64,000 nucleotides of DNA from Sideroxydans lithotrophicus ES-1 (GTDB taxonomy: Bacteria; Pseudomonadota; Gammaproteobacteria; Burkholderiales; Gallionellaceae). The translations under genes and the position numbers were made by a program. Of this stretch, positions 1 to 10,349 are shown piece by piece. The stretch is taken from the NCBI RefSeq assembly GCF_000025705.1, contig NC_013959.1, positions 62,001 through 126,000 of the forward strand. Direction: 5' to 3'. Position 1 is the first letter of the stretch. Each line of letters begins with the position of its first letter. The notes beneath the pieces were generated by a model that was not told the origin of the DNA, searched no databases, and saw only the letters and a list, made by a program, of their open reading frames with translations.

Positions 1-528
1 GACGTGGCCCATGCCGAGCGGGAAGTCGAACGGCTCGTCGCGGTCGCGCGAGCTGTCGAACTTGGTGCCCTTGTTCTCCGGCGCATTCTTGTCGAACAGC
101 CAGCCAGTGTAATGCACCGTCACATGCTGCCCGGCCTGCGCCTCTGCGCCTTCGCCGACCCTGGTGTCCACCATGTCGGTCTTGATCACCTTGAGCAGCT
201 TTACGTCAAACACCAGCGTCGCATTCGGCGGAATCACGCCGCCCGCGCCGCGCGGGCCGTAGCCCATCTCCGGCGGGATCACCAGCGTGCGCTCGCCGCC
301 CTCCTTCATGCCCTGCACGCCCTGGTCCCAGCCCTTGATGACGCGTCCGCCGCCGAGAGGGAAGTCGAACGGCTCGTTGCGGTCGAGCGAGCTGTCGAAC
401 TTCTTGCCCTTGTTGTCGGGCGCGTTCGCGTCGAAGAGCCAGCCGGTGTAATGCACGATGACGGTCTGTCCGGCTTGCGCTTCAGAGCCTTCGCCCAGTT
501 TGGTGTCGGTTTTGATGAGGGTGGTCAC
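1..528 (-). CDS. FKBP-type peptidyl-prolyl isomerase, tandem domains (partial)
   Basis: Reads from a GTG at 528 to the left edge without a stop, so the C-terminus is outside the window. The 176 visible residues hold two successive FKBP repeats: each has the VHYTGWLFD strand, a KFDSS turn, and a DEPFDFPLG or NEPFDFPLG segment, and repeat 1 continues through [16 protein letters not shown] and [17 protein letters not shown]. FKBPs catalyse prolyl cis-trans isomerisation. No signal peptide is seen, so it is probably cytosolic. The GTG overlaps the stop of the upstream HTH/GIY-YIG gene in a GTGA arrangement, with AAGGAAA just before it, which suggests translational coupling. No in-frame ATG occurs early enough to give an intact first domain, which supports the GTG start. 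The tandem arrangement is unusual among bacterial FKBPs, which are usually single-domain. Confidence 0.85.
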   Translation of the reverse strand, partial: MTTLIKTDTKLGEGSEAQAGQTVIVHYTGWLFDANAPDNKGKKFDSSLDRNEPFDFPLGGGRVIKGWDQGVQGMKEGGERTLVIPPEMGYGPRGAGGVIPPNATLVFDVKLLKVIKTDMVDTRVGEGAEAQAGQHVTVHYTGWLFDKNAPENKGTKFDSSRDRDEPFDFPLGMGHV

Positions 529-1268
529 TTTGTTTTCCTTTTAACGGGTCGAGTTTGTTTCTTGGCGGGTTTTGAAACACTTGCTTTTTTCTTGTTAGAG
601 GCTTTTCCAAATTTTTCCATTTTGGAATTTAAAAGGTCATTGGGAAATACACGAACCAGCAGTGCCTCAAGATCATCAATCATTCCATCTGCAACTTCAT
701 AGGCGCTAAAGTATGCCGCCAAATCATGCAATTTCAGATTCTTGTCGTGAGGTTGCTTGTTCTTTTCGACAGCGGGATTGAAAGTCGTGTCATTCACAGG
801 GTGTCGCACAAGAGTAATAACTTGGGCGCTACGAGTTCGATTAAATGCGTTATGCAACTCTTTCCAGAGGTTTTGTTTTTTTGTTTGTCCTGCATATAAC
901 GCCTTGCCTCGTGTGTCATAGAAAATGTAAAGGCCTTTTGAATTTTCAAGGACCTTTTTTAAGCCATTTTCGTGTTGCCTCGCTTCTTTTCCTGTTTCAA
1001 AGATCTCCATCTTGCCTGCATTCCCAACCTCCACTGTGCTAATGGGAAAAAACTCAACAATGGGCTTAATAGCCAAATGGTGAGCCTCTTTTTTTGAAGC
1101 CGCTTTTGCCTTAACTATTGCGTTAGTAATTTGCAGCGGAGAAAGCGTTTTCTGACTCCTCCACGCCACAAGGGCAGGTTGGGTCATACCCAAATATGCA
1201 GCCAGTTTTTGGTCTGTTGAAATACCAACCTTGTTTTTTATTGCATCAAGTAATTCGGATGCCTTCAT
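525..1268 (-). CDS. HTH plus GIY-YIG-like domain protein
   Basis: 247 residues. The N-terminus (about 5-55) resembles phage CI-type helix-turn-helix domains ([20 protein letters not shown]). Residues 111-215 look like a GIY-YIG nuclease fold: GLY at 112-114, YAG at 125-127, a candidate catalytic Glu201 in DDLEALL, and an LN pair ending at Asn214. The expected Arg after the YIG strand is not obvious ([10 protein letters not shown]), so activity is uncertain. The tail is Lys-rich ([22 protein letters not shown] region) and could bind nucleic acid. The gene is visibly more AT-rich than metH and the FKBP gene. It starts 24 bases after the metH stop with CGGAG before the ATG, and its TGA overlaps the FKBP start. 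Function unknown; horizontal acquisition is an inference from base composition. Confidence 0.7.
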   Translation of the reverse strand: MKASELLDAIKNKVGISTDQKLAAYLGMTQPALVAWRSQKTLSPLQITNAIVKAKAASKKEAHHLAIKPIVEFFPISTVEVGNAGKMEIFETGKEARQHENGLKKVLENSKGLYIFYDTRGKALYAGQTKKQNLWKELHNAFNRTRSAQVITLVRHPVNDTTFNPAVEKNKQPHDKNLKLHDLAAYFSAYEVADGMIDDLEALLVRVFPNDLLNSKMEKFGKASNKKKASVSKPAKKQTRPVKRKTK

Positions 1269-1292
1269 GAGTACTCCGTTTTTATCCAGAAC

Positions 1293-4200
1293 CTAGTAGC
1301 TCAGTACCGGCGCCAGCCACTTCTCCGCCTCTTCCACCGTCCAGCTCTTGCGCTTGGCATAATCCGCAACCTGATCCTTGTCCACCTTGCCGGTGGCAAA
1401 ATACTGCGCCTGCGGGTGCGAGAAATAGAAGCCGCTCACGGCTGCGGTGGGCAGCATCGCAAAGCTCTCGGTGATGGTGATGCCGGCGTTCTGCGGCGCC
1501 TGCAGCAATTCGAACAAGGGGCCTTTCTCGGTGTGCTCGGGGCACGCGGGATAGCCGGGTGCGGGGCGGATGCCGCGGTATTTCTCGGCGATGATGTCTT
1601 CGTTGCCCAGTTGTTCGTCCGCGGCATAGCCCCAGAATTCGCGGCGCACGCGCAGGTGCAGGTGCTCTGCAAACGCCTCTGCAAGGCGATCTGCGAGGGA
1701 TTTCAGCATGATCGCATTATAGTCGTCGTTCTGCTTCTCGAACTCGGCCACGCGCGCATCGATGCCGATGCCGGTGGTGACGGCGAAGGCGCCGATATAA
1801 TCCTTGACCTTGCTCTCTTTCGGCGCGATGTAATCGGCCAGACAGTAATTCGGGATGTCGTCCGGCTTCTTCGTCTGCTGGCGCAGGTTGTGCCAGGTCA
1901 TCGCGATCTTGTTGCGCTTGTCGTCGGTGTAGATTTCGATGTCGTCGCTGTTCACGGTGTTGGCTGGGAACAGGCCGAACACGGCATTCGCGGTGAGCCA
2001 TTTTTCCTTGACGATCTTCTTCAGCATTGCCTGAGCGTCGGCGAACAGTTTGCGCGCTTCGCTACCCACCACTTCGTCCTGCAGGATCTTGGGGTAGCGC
2101 CCTGCCAGTTCCCAAGCCTGGAAGAACGGAGTCCAATCGATGAAGTCGACGAGGATGTCGAGCGGGTAATTTTCGAGCTTCTGCACGCCAAGCAATTTGG
2201 GCTTGGGCGGCGTGTACTTCTTCCAGTCGGTCTTCACGCCATGCGCGCGTGCCTCGGCCAGCGTGACATAACTGGCCTTGCCCTTCTTGCCTTCGTGCTG
2301 CTCGCGCGCCGCAGCATAGTCGGCCTTGATCTCCGCCACATAGTCGTCGCGTAGCGTACTGCTCAGCAGGTTGCTGCACACGCCGACGGCGCGCGAGGCG
2401 TCGTTGACGTACACCGTGGTGCCGCTCGGGTAGTTGGGTTCGATCTTCACCGCGGTATGCACGCGCGAGGTGGTCGCACCGCCGATCAGCAGCGGAATCC
2501 TGAAGCCCTGGCGTTCCATCTCCTTCGCCACATGCGCCATCTCTTCCAGCGAGGGCGTGATCAAGCCGGAGAGGCCGATCACGTCGGCGTTGTGTTCGCG
2601 CGCAGTGTCGAGGATCTGCTGGCACGGCACCATCACGCCCATGTTCACCACCTCGAAGTTGTTGCACTGCAGCACCACGGTGACGATGTTCTTGCCAATG
2701 TCGTGCACGTCGCCCTTCACCGTCGCCATCACGATTTTGCCCTTGGTGCTGGTGTCGCCCGAGCGCAGCTTCTCTGCCTCAATGAATGGGATCAGGTGCG
2801 CCACGGCCTGCTTCATCACGCGCGCCGATTTCACCACTTGCGGCAGGAACATCTTGCCCGCGCCGAACAGGTCGCCGACCACGTTCATGCCGGTCATCAG
2901 CGGGCCTTCGATGACCTCGACCGGGAACCTGGCCTGCAGGCGCGCTTCTTCGGTGTCTTCGACGATAAAGGTGGTGATGCCGCGCACCAGCGCATGGGTC
3001 AGGCGTTCCTGCACCGTGCCTTTGCGCCATTCCAGGTCTTCTACCTGTTCCTTGCTGCCGCCCTTGACGGAATCAGCCAGCTTGACCAGCTTCTCGCCCG
3101 CGTCGGGATGGCGGTTGAGTACCACGTTTTCCACCGCATCGCGCAGTTCTCTCGGGATCTCCTCGTACACACCGAGCTGACCGGCGTTGACGATGCCCAT
3201 GTTCATGCCGGCCTTGATGGCGTGGTACAGGAACACGGTGTGGATGGCCTCGCGCACGGGGTCGTTGCCGCGGAAGCTGAACGACACGTTGGATACGCCG
3301 CCTGAGATCTTGGCGAACGGCAGGTTCTTTCTGATCCAGGCAGTCGCCTCGATGAAGTCCACCGCGTAGTTGTTGTGTTCCTCTATGCCCGTCGCCACCG
3401 CGAAGATGTTCGGGTCGAAGATGATGTCCTCGGGCGGGAAGCCGACTTTGTCCACCAGGATATCGTAGCTGCGTTTGCAGATCTCGGTCTTGCGTTTATA
3501 GGTGTCGGCCTGGCCCTGCTCGTCGAAGGCCATCACCACCGCAGCCGCGCCGTAGCGGCGCACCAGCGTGGCGTGCCTGATGAAGTTCTCCTCGCCCTCT
3601 TTCAGCGAGATGGAGTTGACGATGGACTTGCCCTGCACGCACTTCAGCCCCGCTTCGATGATGCTCCATTTGGAGGAGTCGATCATCAGCGGCACTTTGG
3701 AGATGTCCGGCTCGGAAGCGATCAGGTTGAGGAATTTCACCATGGTGGCTTCACCGTCCAGCATGGCTTCGTCCATGTTGATGTCGATCACCTGCGCGCC
3801 GGTTTCCACCTGCTGCTTGGCGACTTCCAGTGCTTCGTCGTAGTTACCCTCGAGGATCAGGCGTTTGAACTTGGCCGAGCCGGTGACGTTGGCGCGCTCG
3901 CCGACGTTGACGAACAGCGAGTCGTCGCCGATGTTGAATGGCTCCAGCCCGGACAGGCGGCATTTGTGTTCGATGTCCGGCAGTTTGCGCGGCGGCACAT
4001 CCCGCAGCGCCTCGGCGATGGCCTTGATGTGCGCGGGCGAGGTGCCGCAGCAGCCGCCCGCGATATTGAGAAAACCGCTGGTGGCGAATTCCTTTACCAG
4101 CCTGGCGGTCGTCTCCGGCACTTCGTCGTAGCCGGTCTCGGACAACGGATTGGGCAGGCCGGCATTGGGATGGGCGCTCACATAGCAGCCGGCCACACGC

Positions 4201-5012
4201 GCCAGTTCTTCCACATAGGGGCGCATCAGTTCGGCGCCCAGCGCACAGTTGAGGCCGATGGAAAGGGGCCTGGCATGCGCGAGCGAGTTGTAGAACGCTT
4301 CGGTGGTCTGGCCCGACAGCGTGCGCCCCGAAGCATCGGTGATCGTGCCGGAGATCAAGATGGGAACCCGCACGCCGTGCTGTTCGAAATGGCGTTCGAT
4401 GGCGAACAGCGCTGCCTTGGCGTTCAGCGTGTCGAAGATGGTCTCGACCATCAGCATGTCCGCGCCGCCGTCGAGCAAGCCGCGCACGGCCTCGGCGTAG
4501 CTTTCCACCAGCTGGTCGAACGTGATGTTGCGCGCACCGGGATCGTTCACGTCCGGCGAGATGGAGGCGGTTTTCCCGGTTGGCCCCAGCACGCCGGCGA
4601 CGAAGCGCGGTTTGTCCGCAGTGGAGAATTCGTCGCACAGTCCGCGCGCCAGCTTTGCACCGGCGACGTTCAGTTCGTACGCCAGCCGTTCAAGCTCGTA
4701 GTCCTCCATCGACACCGAGGTGGAATTGAAGGTGCAGGTCTCGAGGATGTCCGCCCCGGCTTCCAGATACTCACGATGGATACCGCCGATGATGTGCGGC
4801 TGGGTAAGCAGCAACAGGTCGTTGCAGCCCTTCAGGTCCACCGGGTGGTCGGCGAAGGTCCTGCGTTCGCCCTGGTAGTTGCCGAACAGCTCGGTGCCGC
4901 GATAGTGCGCCTCGGTCAGCTTGTAGCGCTGGATCATGGTGCCCATAGCCCCGTCCAGGATCAGGATGCGTCGTTGCAGGAGCTGTTCAATGGGGTGTGT
5001 TGCTTGGCTCAT
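1293..5012 (-). CDS. metH: Cobalamin-dependent methionine synthase MetH
   Basis: 1239 residues, about the length of E. coli MetH (1227). Transfers the methyl group from 5-methyltetrahydrofolate to homocysteine through methylcobalamin in the cytosol. Domains in order: homocysteine-binding barrel (about 10-340) with the zinc-ligand cysteines in GLNCALG and GGCCGT (Cys321/322); pterin-binding domain (about 365-630); B12 cap and cobalamin domain (about 660-900) with DVHDIGK, where His770 is the lower axial cobalt ligand; and the AdoMet-binding reactivation domain (about 910-1239) with [15 protein letters not shown]. The full domain set shows a self-reactivating enzyme. Start is the ATG at 5012 ([10 protein letters not shown]). 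It is divergent from the hemerythrin gene. I could not recognise a cobalamin riboswitch in the 150-base upstream gap. Confidence 0.98.
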   Translation of the reverse strand: MSQATHPIEQLLQRRILILDGAMGTMIQRYKLTEAHYRGTELFGNYQGERRTFADHPVDLKGCNDLLLLTQPHIIGGIHREYLEAGADILETCTFNSTSVSMEDYELERLAYELNVAGAKLARGLCDEFSTADKPRFVAGVLGPTGKTASISPDVNDPGARNITFDQLVESYAEAVRGLLDGGADMLMVETIFDTLNAKAALFAIERHFEQHGVRVPILISGTITDASGRTLSGQTTEAFYNSLAHARPLSIGLNCALGAELMRPYVEELARVAGCYVSAHPNAGLPNPLSETGYDEVPETTARLVKEFATSGFLNIAGGCCGTSPAHIKAIAEALRDVPPRKLPDIEHKCRLSGLEPFNIGDDSLFVNVGERANVTGSAKFKRLILEGNYDEALEVAKQQVETGAQVIDINMDEAMLDGEATMVKFLNLIASEPDISKVPLMIDSSKWSIIEAGLKCVQGKSIVNSISLKEGEENFIRHATLVRRYGAAAVVMAFDEQGQADTYKRKTEICKRSYDILVDKVGFPPEDIIFDPNIFAVATGIEEHNNYAVDFIEATAWIRKNLPFAKISGGVSNVSFSFRGNDPVREAIHTVFLYHAIKAGMNMGIVNAGQLGVYEEIPRELRDAVENVVLNRHPDAGEKLVKLADSVKGGSKEQVEDLEWRKGTVQERLTHALVRGITTFIVEDTEEARLQARFPVEVIEGPLMTGMNVVGDLFGAGKMFLPQVVKSARVMKQAVAHLIPFIEAEKLRSGDTSTKGKIVMATVKGDVHDIGKNIVTVVLQCNNFEVVNMGVMVPCQQILDTAREHNADVIGLSGLITPSLEEMAHVAKEMERQGFRIPLLIGGATTSRVHTAVKIEPNYPSGTTVYVNDASRAVGVCSNLLSSTLRDDYVAEIKADYAAAREQHEGKKGKASYVTLAEARAHGVKTDWKKYTPPKPKLLGVQKLENYPLDILVDFIDWTPFFQAWELAGRYPKILQDEVVGSEARKLFADAQAMLKKIVKEKWLTANAVFGLFPANTVNSDDIEIYTDDKRNKIAMTWHNLRQQTKKPDDIPNYCLADYIAPKESKVKDYIGAFAVTTGIGIDARVAEFEKQNDDYNAIMLKSLADRLAEAFAEHLHLRVRREFWGYAADEQLGNEDIIAEKYRGIRPAPGYPACPEHTEKGPLFELLQAPQNAGITITESFAMLPTAAVSGFYFSHPQAQYFATGKVDKDQVADYAKRKSWTVEEAEKWLAPVLSY

Positions 5013-5168
5013 GGTGCGTAAGTCGATAAAAGGTCGCGGATTTTAGCATGTCGGCAATCCCCGCTTGATGCAGCCCGAATTAATCAATACTATTCGTGCG
5101 GTTATTGTATGTCCCGGAAATCAGCCGCATGAAGCAATGTACGACATGCAATCAGGTCAGGAGGATCA

Positions 5169-5624
5169 ATGGCTAAGTTCATATGGACGTCGCAGCTCAA
5201 TGTCGGTATCGAAGTGATCGATCAGCAACACCGCAGGATCGTGGAATACATCAATCAGTTGGACGATGCCCGCTCCAACGGTCATTCGAGGGAAGAGATC
5301 GGCTACTTGATCAACGATCTGGTGGATTACACGATCTCGCATTTCGGCTTCGAGGAAAGTTTGCAGGAAGAGGCGAACTATCCTTTTGCCAAGTCGCATA
5401 AGAAGGTACACGACCTGTTCACTCAGCGCGTGTCCGATTTTCAGGCCAGATACGACAAAGGCGAAGATGTTTCCAAAGGACTGAATAGCCTGCTGGTCAC
5501 CTGGTTGTTCAATCACATCAAGCGCGACGATGCCGATTATGTCGAGGCGGTGAAGGCATACCTGCAGCACCAGAAGGATTTTGTAGAAAACAAAAAAGGG
5601 TTGTTCGCACGCCTGTTCGGTTGA
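5169..5624 (+). CDS. Bacteriohemerythrin
   Basis: 151 residues forming one hemerythrin four-helix bundle that binds O2 at a di-iron site. All expected ligand motifs are present: His in DQQHRRI, HxxxE in HFGFEE, HxxxH in SHKKVH, and HxxxxD in HIKRDD. No signal peptide or fused sensor domain is seen, so it is a stand-alone cytosolic form, perhaps for O2 buffering or delivery in a microaerophile. The start has a near-perfect Shine-Dalgarno sequence (AGGAGG) 6 bases before the ATG. It is divergent from metH, convergent with comM, and probably monocistronic. Confidence 0.95.
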   Translation: MAKFIWTSQLNVGIEVIDQQHRRIVEYINQLDDARSNGHSREEIGYLINDLVDYTISHFGFEESLQEEANYPFAKSHKKVHDLFTQRVSDFQARYDKGEDVSKGLNSLLVTWLFNHIKRDDADYVEAVKAYLQHQKDFVENKKGLFARLFG

Positions 5625-5636
5625 CGAGCAGAATGC

Positions 5637-7127
5637 TTAAAAACTCATGCGCCTGAATTGCACCGCCTCGGCGATGTGCCCGATCTGGATGCTTTCGCTG
5701 CCTGCCAGGTCGGCGATCGTACGTGCCACCTTGAGCACCCGATGATAGGCGCGTGCTGAAAGGTTCAAACGGGCGATGGACTGGCGCAGCAACGCCTCGC
5801 CTTGTGCATCTGGTGCACACCACGTCTCGATCTCGGTGACGGAGAGTTGCGCGTTGGGCTTCCCTTGCCGTGCAAGTTGCCGCTGGCGTGCCGTTTCCGC
5901 CCTTGCCTGTATCGCCATACTGTTTTCGCCATCGGCCTGTCTGAGTAGATCTTCCTGCGGCACGGCAGGCACTTCGATCTGGATATCGATGCGGTCCAGC
6001 AGCGGCCCGGATATCTTGCCGCGATAGCGCGACACCTGATCCGGCGTGCAACGGCACTTGCCGTTGTAGTGGCCAAGATAACCGCACGGGCACGGGTTCA
6101 TGGCTGCGACGAGCTGGAACTGTGCCTTGAAATCGGCACGGCGTGCTGCGCGCGAGATGGTGATGCGTCCGCTTTCCAATGGTTCGCGCAATACTTCCAG
6201 CACGCCGCGGTCGAACTCCGGCAACTCGTCCAGGAACAGCACGCCGTGCATGGCGACGGAGATCTCGCCCGGGCGCGGATTGCTGCCGCCCCCGACTAAT
6301 GCTACAGCGGAGGCCGTATGGTGCGGCGCGCGGTAAGGCCGCCGCTTCCAGTTCTCCACTTCGAACATGCCGCCCAGCGATTGCATGGCCGCGCTCTCCA
6401 GTGCTTCCTGTTGCGTCATCTGCGGCAGGATGCCGGGGAAACGCGCTGCCAGCATGCTCTTGCCCGTGCCGGGCGGGCCGGACATCAACACGCTATGTCC
6501 GCCTGCGGCGGCGATCTCCAGCGCGCGTTTGCACTGCGCTTGGCCTTTCACCTCGCGCATGTCCGGATAATGCGGAAGGACGGCTTGCGTATCGGGGATA
6601 TATCGTTCCAGCGCCTCGCGCCCGGCCAGATGCGCGGCGACTTGCAGCAGCGATTGCGCGGGATAGACTGCGGCATCTTCCACCAGCGCGGCTTCCGCTG
6701 CGTTCACGGCAGGCAGGATGAAAGCGCGGCCCGAGTCCGAGGCGCGGTAGGTCATCGCCAGCGCACCGCGTATCGCGCGCAACTCGCCGGTCAGCGCCAG
6801 TTCGCCGGCATATTCGTACTCGGCCAGCTTGTCGGAAGGTATCTGCCCCGATGCAGCGAGTATGCCCAGCGCGATGGGCAGGTCGAAACGTCCGCTCTCT
6901 TTCGGCAGGTCGGCCGGGGCGAGATTGACGGTGATGCGGCGGCTGGGGAATTCGAACTGGCAGTTTTGCAAAGCGGCGCGCACGCGGTCTTTGCTCTCTT
7001 TCACCTCGGCTTCGGGCAGGCCGACGATGGTGAAGTTGGGCAGGCCGTTGGCGAGATGAACCTCGACGGTGACCAGCGCGGCATCCATGCCCGCAAGGCC
7101 GCGACTGTAGAGTACAGCCAGCCCCAT
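5637..7127 (-). CDS. comM: YifB/ComM family AAA+ ATPase (Mg-chelatase-like)
   Basis: 496 residues, the normal length for YifB/ComM. The N-terminal ChlI-like segment (about 1-165, GLAVLYSRGLAGMDAALVTVE) is followed by a Mg-chelatase-type AAA+ core with Walker A GPPGTGKS, Walker B LFLDELPEF and an arginine-rich REPLESGRI segment. The C-terminal domain carries ARAYHRVLKVARTIADL. In naturally transformable bacteria ComM is a hexameric helicase that promotes branch migration during DNA integration; that role is assumed here. The conserved cysteines of the CPCGYLGH insertion are present. ubiK starts just upstream with 6 bases between them, so the two are probably cotranscribed. Confidence 0.93.
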   Translation of the reverse strand: MGLAVLYSRGLAGMDAALVTVEVHLANGLPNFTIVGLPEAEVKESKDRVRAALQNCQFEFPSRRITVNLAPADLPKESGRFDLPIALGILAASGQIPSDKLAEYEYAGELALTGELRAIRGALAMTYRASDSGRAFILPAVNAAEAALVEDAAVYPAQSLLQVAAHLAGREALERYIPDTQAVLPHYPDMREVKGQAQCKRALEIAAAGGHSVLMSGPPGTGKSMLAARFPGILPQMTQQEALESAAMQSLGGMFEVENWKRRPYRAPHHTASAVALVGGGSNPRPGEISVAMHGVLFLDELPEFDRGVLEVLREPLESGRITISRAARRADFKAQFQLVAAMNPCPCGYLGHYNGKCRCTPDQVSRYRGKISGPLLDRIDIQIEVPAVPQEDLLRQADGENSMAIQARAETARQRQLARQGKPNAQLSVTEIETWCAPDAQGEALLRQSIARLNLSARAYHRVLKVARTIADLAGSESIQIGHIAEAVQFRRMSF

Positions 7128-7133
7128 GGCGGG

Positions 7134-7346
7134 TTATTTTGTCGTTTCCAGGGCGGCGATGCGTGCTTCCAGTTTCTCCAGGCGCTGTGCCAGTACGTCG
7201 TATTCTTCGCGCGTGACCAGATCGAGCCTGGAGAAGCCTTGCGCCAGCAAGGCGCGGGCATTCTTTTCGAAATCCCTGGCCGGGCTGTTGGCAACGGCCT
7301 CGTTCAATTTGGACGACATCTCTTCAAAGAATTTGGTGTTCAGCAT
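7134..7346 (-). CDS. ubiK: UbiK-like accessory factor (BMFP/YqiC family)
   Basis: 70 residues from the ATG at 7346 (MLNTKFFEEM). Family features: an N-terminal amphipathic segment, LVTREEYDVLAQRL in the middle, and a C-terminal coiled coil (LEKLEARIAALETTK). In Enterobacteria UbiK helps assemble the UbiJ-containing ubiquinone biosynthesis complex under oxic conditions. A longer reading frame reaches upstream to 7430 but has no family similarity, so the shorter start is used. It sits directly before comM on the same strand and divergent from the porin-glnK-amtB unit. Confidence 0.88.
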   Translation of the reverse strand: MLNTKFFEEMSSKLNEAVANSPARDFEKNARALLAQGFSRLDLVTREEYDVLAQRLEKLEARIAALETTK

Positions 7347-7394
7347 GATGAATGACCCTGTGATGGATAGGGCGCTAGTGTAGCAAATTACGGG

Positions 7395-7441
7395 TGCACC
7401 GCCCGGGTGCGCCGCACCGTTTTTGTGCATGAACTTGGTGC
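7395..7441 (+). promoter_or_regulatory. Array of NtrC-like GCAC-N7-GTGC sites
   Basis: Three overlapping dyads fit the NtrC operator pattern TGCAC-N7-GTGCA: 7395-7411 (TGCAC, 7-base spacer, GTGCG), 7414-7429 (GCAC, spacer, GTGCA), and a weaker one at 7426-7441 (TGCAT, spacer, GTGC). They lie 65-110 bases upstream of the sigma54 promoter at 7506, a normal enhancer distance. Seen directly; binding by NtrC is inferred from the downstream glnK-amtB genes. Confidence 0.7.
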
Positions 7442-7505
7442 GCCTGAGCTTCCTGAATAATTGCCATCATGGCGCAAACCGAGTATCGGCGCGGTTTTCG
7501 GTAAT

Positions 7506-7521
7506 TGGCACAGTTTCTGCT
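7506..7521 (+). promoter_or_regulatory. Sigma54 (-24/-12) promoter for porin-glnK-amtB
   Basis: TGGCACAGTTTCTGCT has the invariant GG (7507-7508) and GC (7519-7520) separated by exactly 10 bases and a full TGGCAC -24 element. Expected transcription start is near 7532, about 45 bases before the porin ATG. With the NtrC-like dyads upstream this indicates nitrogen-starvation control. Confidence 0.8.
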
Positions 7522-7577
7522 GTAACAAATGCGTGGATACTGTCATCCCACTTAATCACTTAACGAAAGGAAACACC

Positions 7578-8363
7578 ATGCTTAAGAAAAAACTGCTTGT
7601 CGCTGCTCTGGCCTCTTCTTTCGCGTTGCCGGTATTGGCAGCGGATGCTCCGTACACTGTCGCCAGCAACATCGGCATCGTAACTGACTATATCTTCCGC
7701 GGCATCACGCAAAACGTGGCCAAGCCTGCAGTGCAAGGCGGGATCGATCTTACGCTGAGCAATGGATTCTATGCAGGTGTATGGGGTTCCAACGTGGGCT
7801 GGATCACCGGTAGCGGTGCTACAGGCAATGCCAGCCTGGAAATGGATACCTACGGCGGATACAGAGGCGCGTTCGCAACTGACTATTCCTACGATGTGGG
7901 CCTGATCCGTTACAACTACCTGGGCGACTACACACCACCTGCAGGTTATGCAAAAGCCGATACCGCTGAGGCATATGGTTCCATCGGCTACAAATGGATC
8001 TCGGCCAAGTATTCCTACGCTTTGGGCGATTTCCTGACCGTTCCCAATGCAAAAGGCACCAGCTACATCGAAGTGAACGCGAACTACGCGGTTGGCGACA
8101 GCGGCTTCACCTTGCTGGCTCATTATGGCAAGCAAAAGTACAAAGGTTCTTCTGCTGACGCACTGGTCGCTGCTGGATTTGATCCTTCCTACTCCGATTA
8201 CAAAGTGGGCGTGACCAAGGATTTCAGCGGATATGTATTGGGTGTGGCTTACACCAACACCAACGCCAAGTCCGGCGGCTACTACACCTACACCAGCGGA
8301 AATGGCGTGACGAAGGACTGGGGCAAGAGCGCTGTTGCAGTGTCATTGACTCACTCGTTCTAA
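7578..8363 (+). CDS. TorF-family putative porin (Gcw_chp family)
   Basis: 261 residues from the ATG at 7578, preceded by GAAAGGA. A Sec signal peptide of about 22 residues ends in PVLA/AD. The mature part matches the Gcw_chp outer-membrane family: SNIGIVTDYIFRGITQN near the start, alternating aromatic beta strands, and a terminal aromatic residue (SLTHSF) typical of beta-barrels. The longer frame beginning at 7461 adds a region that overlaps the sigma54 promoter and is rejected. It lies 51 bases before glnK, behind the same sigma54 promoter, which suggests that it lets small nitrogen compounds across the outer membrane. The substrate is unknown. Confidence 0.88.
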   Translation: MLKKKLLVAALASSFALPVLAADAPYTVASNIGIVTDYIFRGITQNVAKPAVQGGIDLTLSNGFYAGVWGSNVGWITGSGATGNASLEMDTYGGYRGAFATDYSYDVGLIRYNYLGDYTPPAGYAKADTAEAYGSIGYKWISAKYSYALGDFLTVPNAKGTSYIEVNANYAVGDSGFTLLAHYGKQKYKGSSADALVAAGFDPSYSDYKVGVTKDFSGYVLGVAYTNTNAKSGGYYTYTSGNGVTKDWGKSAVAVSLTHSF

Positions 8364-8753
<390 letters not shown>

Positions 8754-8764
8754 GGAGCGATGAG

Positions 8765-10267
8765 ATGAAAAAACTATTTGCGCTTTTCGCCTTGCTGGCC
8801 ATGCTGTGCGGCCTGACAGGCGCGGCCTATGCTGACGAGGCTGCTCCGGCATCCGCGGCCGCTACAACAGCAGCTCCAGCAGCTGCCCCTGCTGCCGATG
8901 CCCCTGCCGCTGCGCCGAAATGCGGCGACAAAGGCTTCGATTGCAACAAAGGCGACGTCGCGTGGATGATGACTTCCACCGCATTCGTGCTGCTGATGAC
9001 AGTTCCCGGCTTGGCATTGTTCTACGCCGGTATGGTGCGCAGGAAGAACTCGCTGTCGACAGTCATGCAAAGCTTCGCGATCTTCTGCGTCGTTGCGGTG
9101 CTCTGGGTGATTTACGGTTACAGCGGCGCATTTACTGCCGGACACGAGGGCAGTGCGCTGGCACCGTTCATCGGCTCGCTCGACAAGCTGTTCATGTCTG
9201 GTGACGATCCGACGACTGCCGTTGCAGCCACATTCAGCAAGGGACAGTACATACCTGACTTTGTATTTTGCATGTTCCAGCTGACCTTTGCTGCCATCAC
9301 TGTTGCACTGATCACTGGCGGATTCGCAGAACGCTTCAAGTTCTCGTCGATGATCATCTTCTGCATCCTGTGGTTCACCTTCTCCTACCTGCCGATTGCT
9401 CACATGGTGTGGTACTGGGATGGTCCCGATGCGTATACTGACGCCAAGGCGGCCGAAGTCGCCACCAGCCATGCCGGCTTCCTGTTCCAGAAAGGTGCGA
9501 TCGACTTCGCTGGCGGCACTGTGGTACACATCAATGCCGGTATCGCAGCGCTGGTTGCGGCTCTGATGCTTGGCCCACGCAAAGGCTACGGTAAGGTTCC
9601 AATGGCACCTCACAGCCTGATGATGACCGCAATCGGTACTGGCATGCTGTGGATGGGATGGTTCGGTTTCAACGCAGGTTCTGCGCTGGAAGCTAGCGGC
9701 TCGGCTGGTTTGGCGTTCTTCAATACCTTGTTCGGAACTGCTGTCGCGGGTGTCACCTGGACACTGGTCGAGTGGATCGTCAAAGGCAAGCCAAGCCTGC
9801 TGGGTATCTGTTCCGGTATCGTTGCTGGCCTGGTAGCCATCACTCCTGCAGCAGGTTTCGTAGGCGTGGGCGGTGCGATGATCATCTGTGCAGCCGCAGC
9901 TGTGATCTGCTTCTTCGCTGTAACGGTACTCAAGGCAAAACTGAAGTATGACGATGCACTTGATGCATTCGGCGTGCACTGCGTCGGCGGTATCATCGGT
10001 GCCCTCGGTACCGGCATCTTCGTGAATCCTGCTCTCGGCGGTACTGGCGTTTGGGACTATGTAGCCAACAAGGTCGGTGATTTCGACGCTACGGCACAGT
10101 TCGTTTCGCAAATGTGGGCTGTCGGTACTTCGCTGGTCTGGTCCGCTTTCGTTGCCTTCGTGATCCTGCTGATCCTGAAGCATACGATCGGTATCCGTGC
10201 AAGTGACGAAGCTCAGGAAGAGGGTCTGGATCTGGCCGATCATGGCGAGAATGCATACAACCTCTAA
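8765..10267 (+). CDS. amtB: Ammonium transporter AmtB
   Basis: 500 residues. A signal peptide (MKKLFALFALLAMLCGLTGAAYA) is followed by an unusually Ala/Pro-rich segment (about 24-52) and a short cysteine-bearing stretch (CGDKGFDC) before the first membrane helix. The channel core is complete: TVPGLALFYAGMVRRKN in the first helix region, the pore histidines in GGTVVHINAG and DAFGVHCVGG, and about eleven membrane segments. Conducts ammonium/ammonia across the inner membrane and is blocked by GlnK at high nitrogen. The long periplasmic Ala/Pro linker lengthens it beyond E. coli AmtB (about 428 residues). It ends the sigma54 unit; a strong terminator follows. Confidence 0.97.
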   Translation: MKKLFALFALLAMLCGLTGAAYADEAAPASAAATTAAPAAAPAADAPAAAPKCGDKGFDCNKGDVAWMMTSTAFVLLMTVPGLALFYAGMVRRKNSLSTVMQSFAIFCVVAVLWVIYGYSGAFTAGHEGSALAPFIGSLDKLFMSGDDPTTAVAATFSKGQYIPDFVFCMFQLTFAAITVALITGGFAERFKFSSMIIFCILWFTFSYLPIAHMVWYWDGPDAYTDAKAAEVATSHAGFLFQKGAIDFAGGTVVHINAGIAALVAALMLGPRKGYGKVPMAPHSLMMTAIGTGMLWMGWFGFNAGSALEASGSAGLAFFNTLFGTAVAGVTWTLVEWIVKGKPSLLGICSGIVAGLVAITPAAGFVGVGGAMIICAAAAVICFFAVTVLKAKLKYDDALDAFGVHCVGGIIGALGTGIFVNPALGGTGVWDYVANKVGDFDATAQFVSQMWAVGTSLVWSAFVAFVILLILKHTIGIRASDEAQEEGLDLADHGENAYNL

Positions 10268-10290
10268 GCAACACTCAAGTTAAGCATATA

Positions 10291-10316
10291 AAAAGGGCAT
10301 CTTCGGATGCCCTTTT
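10291..10316 (+). terminator. Rho-independent terminator after amtB
   Basis: AAAAGGGCATC and GATGCCCTTTT form an 11-bp stem closed by a TTCG tetraloop and ending in a T-run. Symmetric A/T ends could let it work in both directions. Confidence 0.9.
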
Positions 10317-10349
10317 CAATGGAACGATCAATACAAACAGGGAACCATC

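Noticed and set aside
3375-5021. Long plus-strand ORF (548 residues) opposite metH
   Set aside because: Composition (many Val/His/Arg) is that of an antisense shadow; metH on the other strand is a complete, certain gene.
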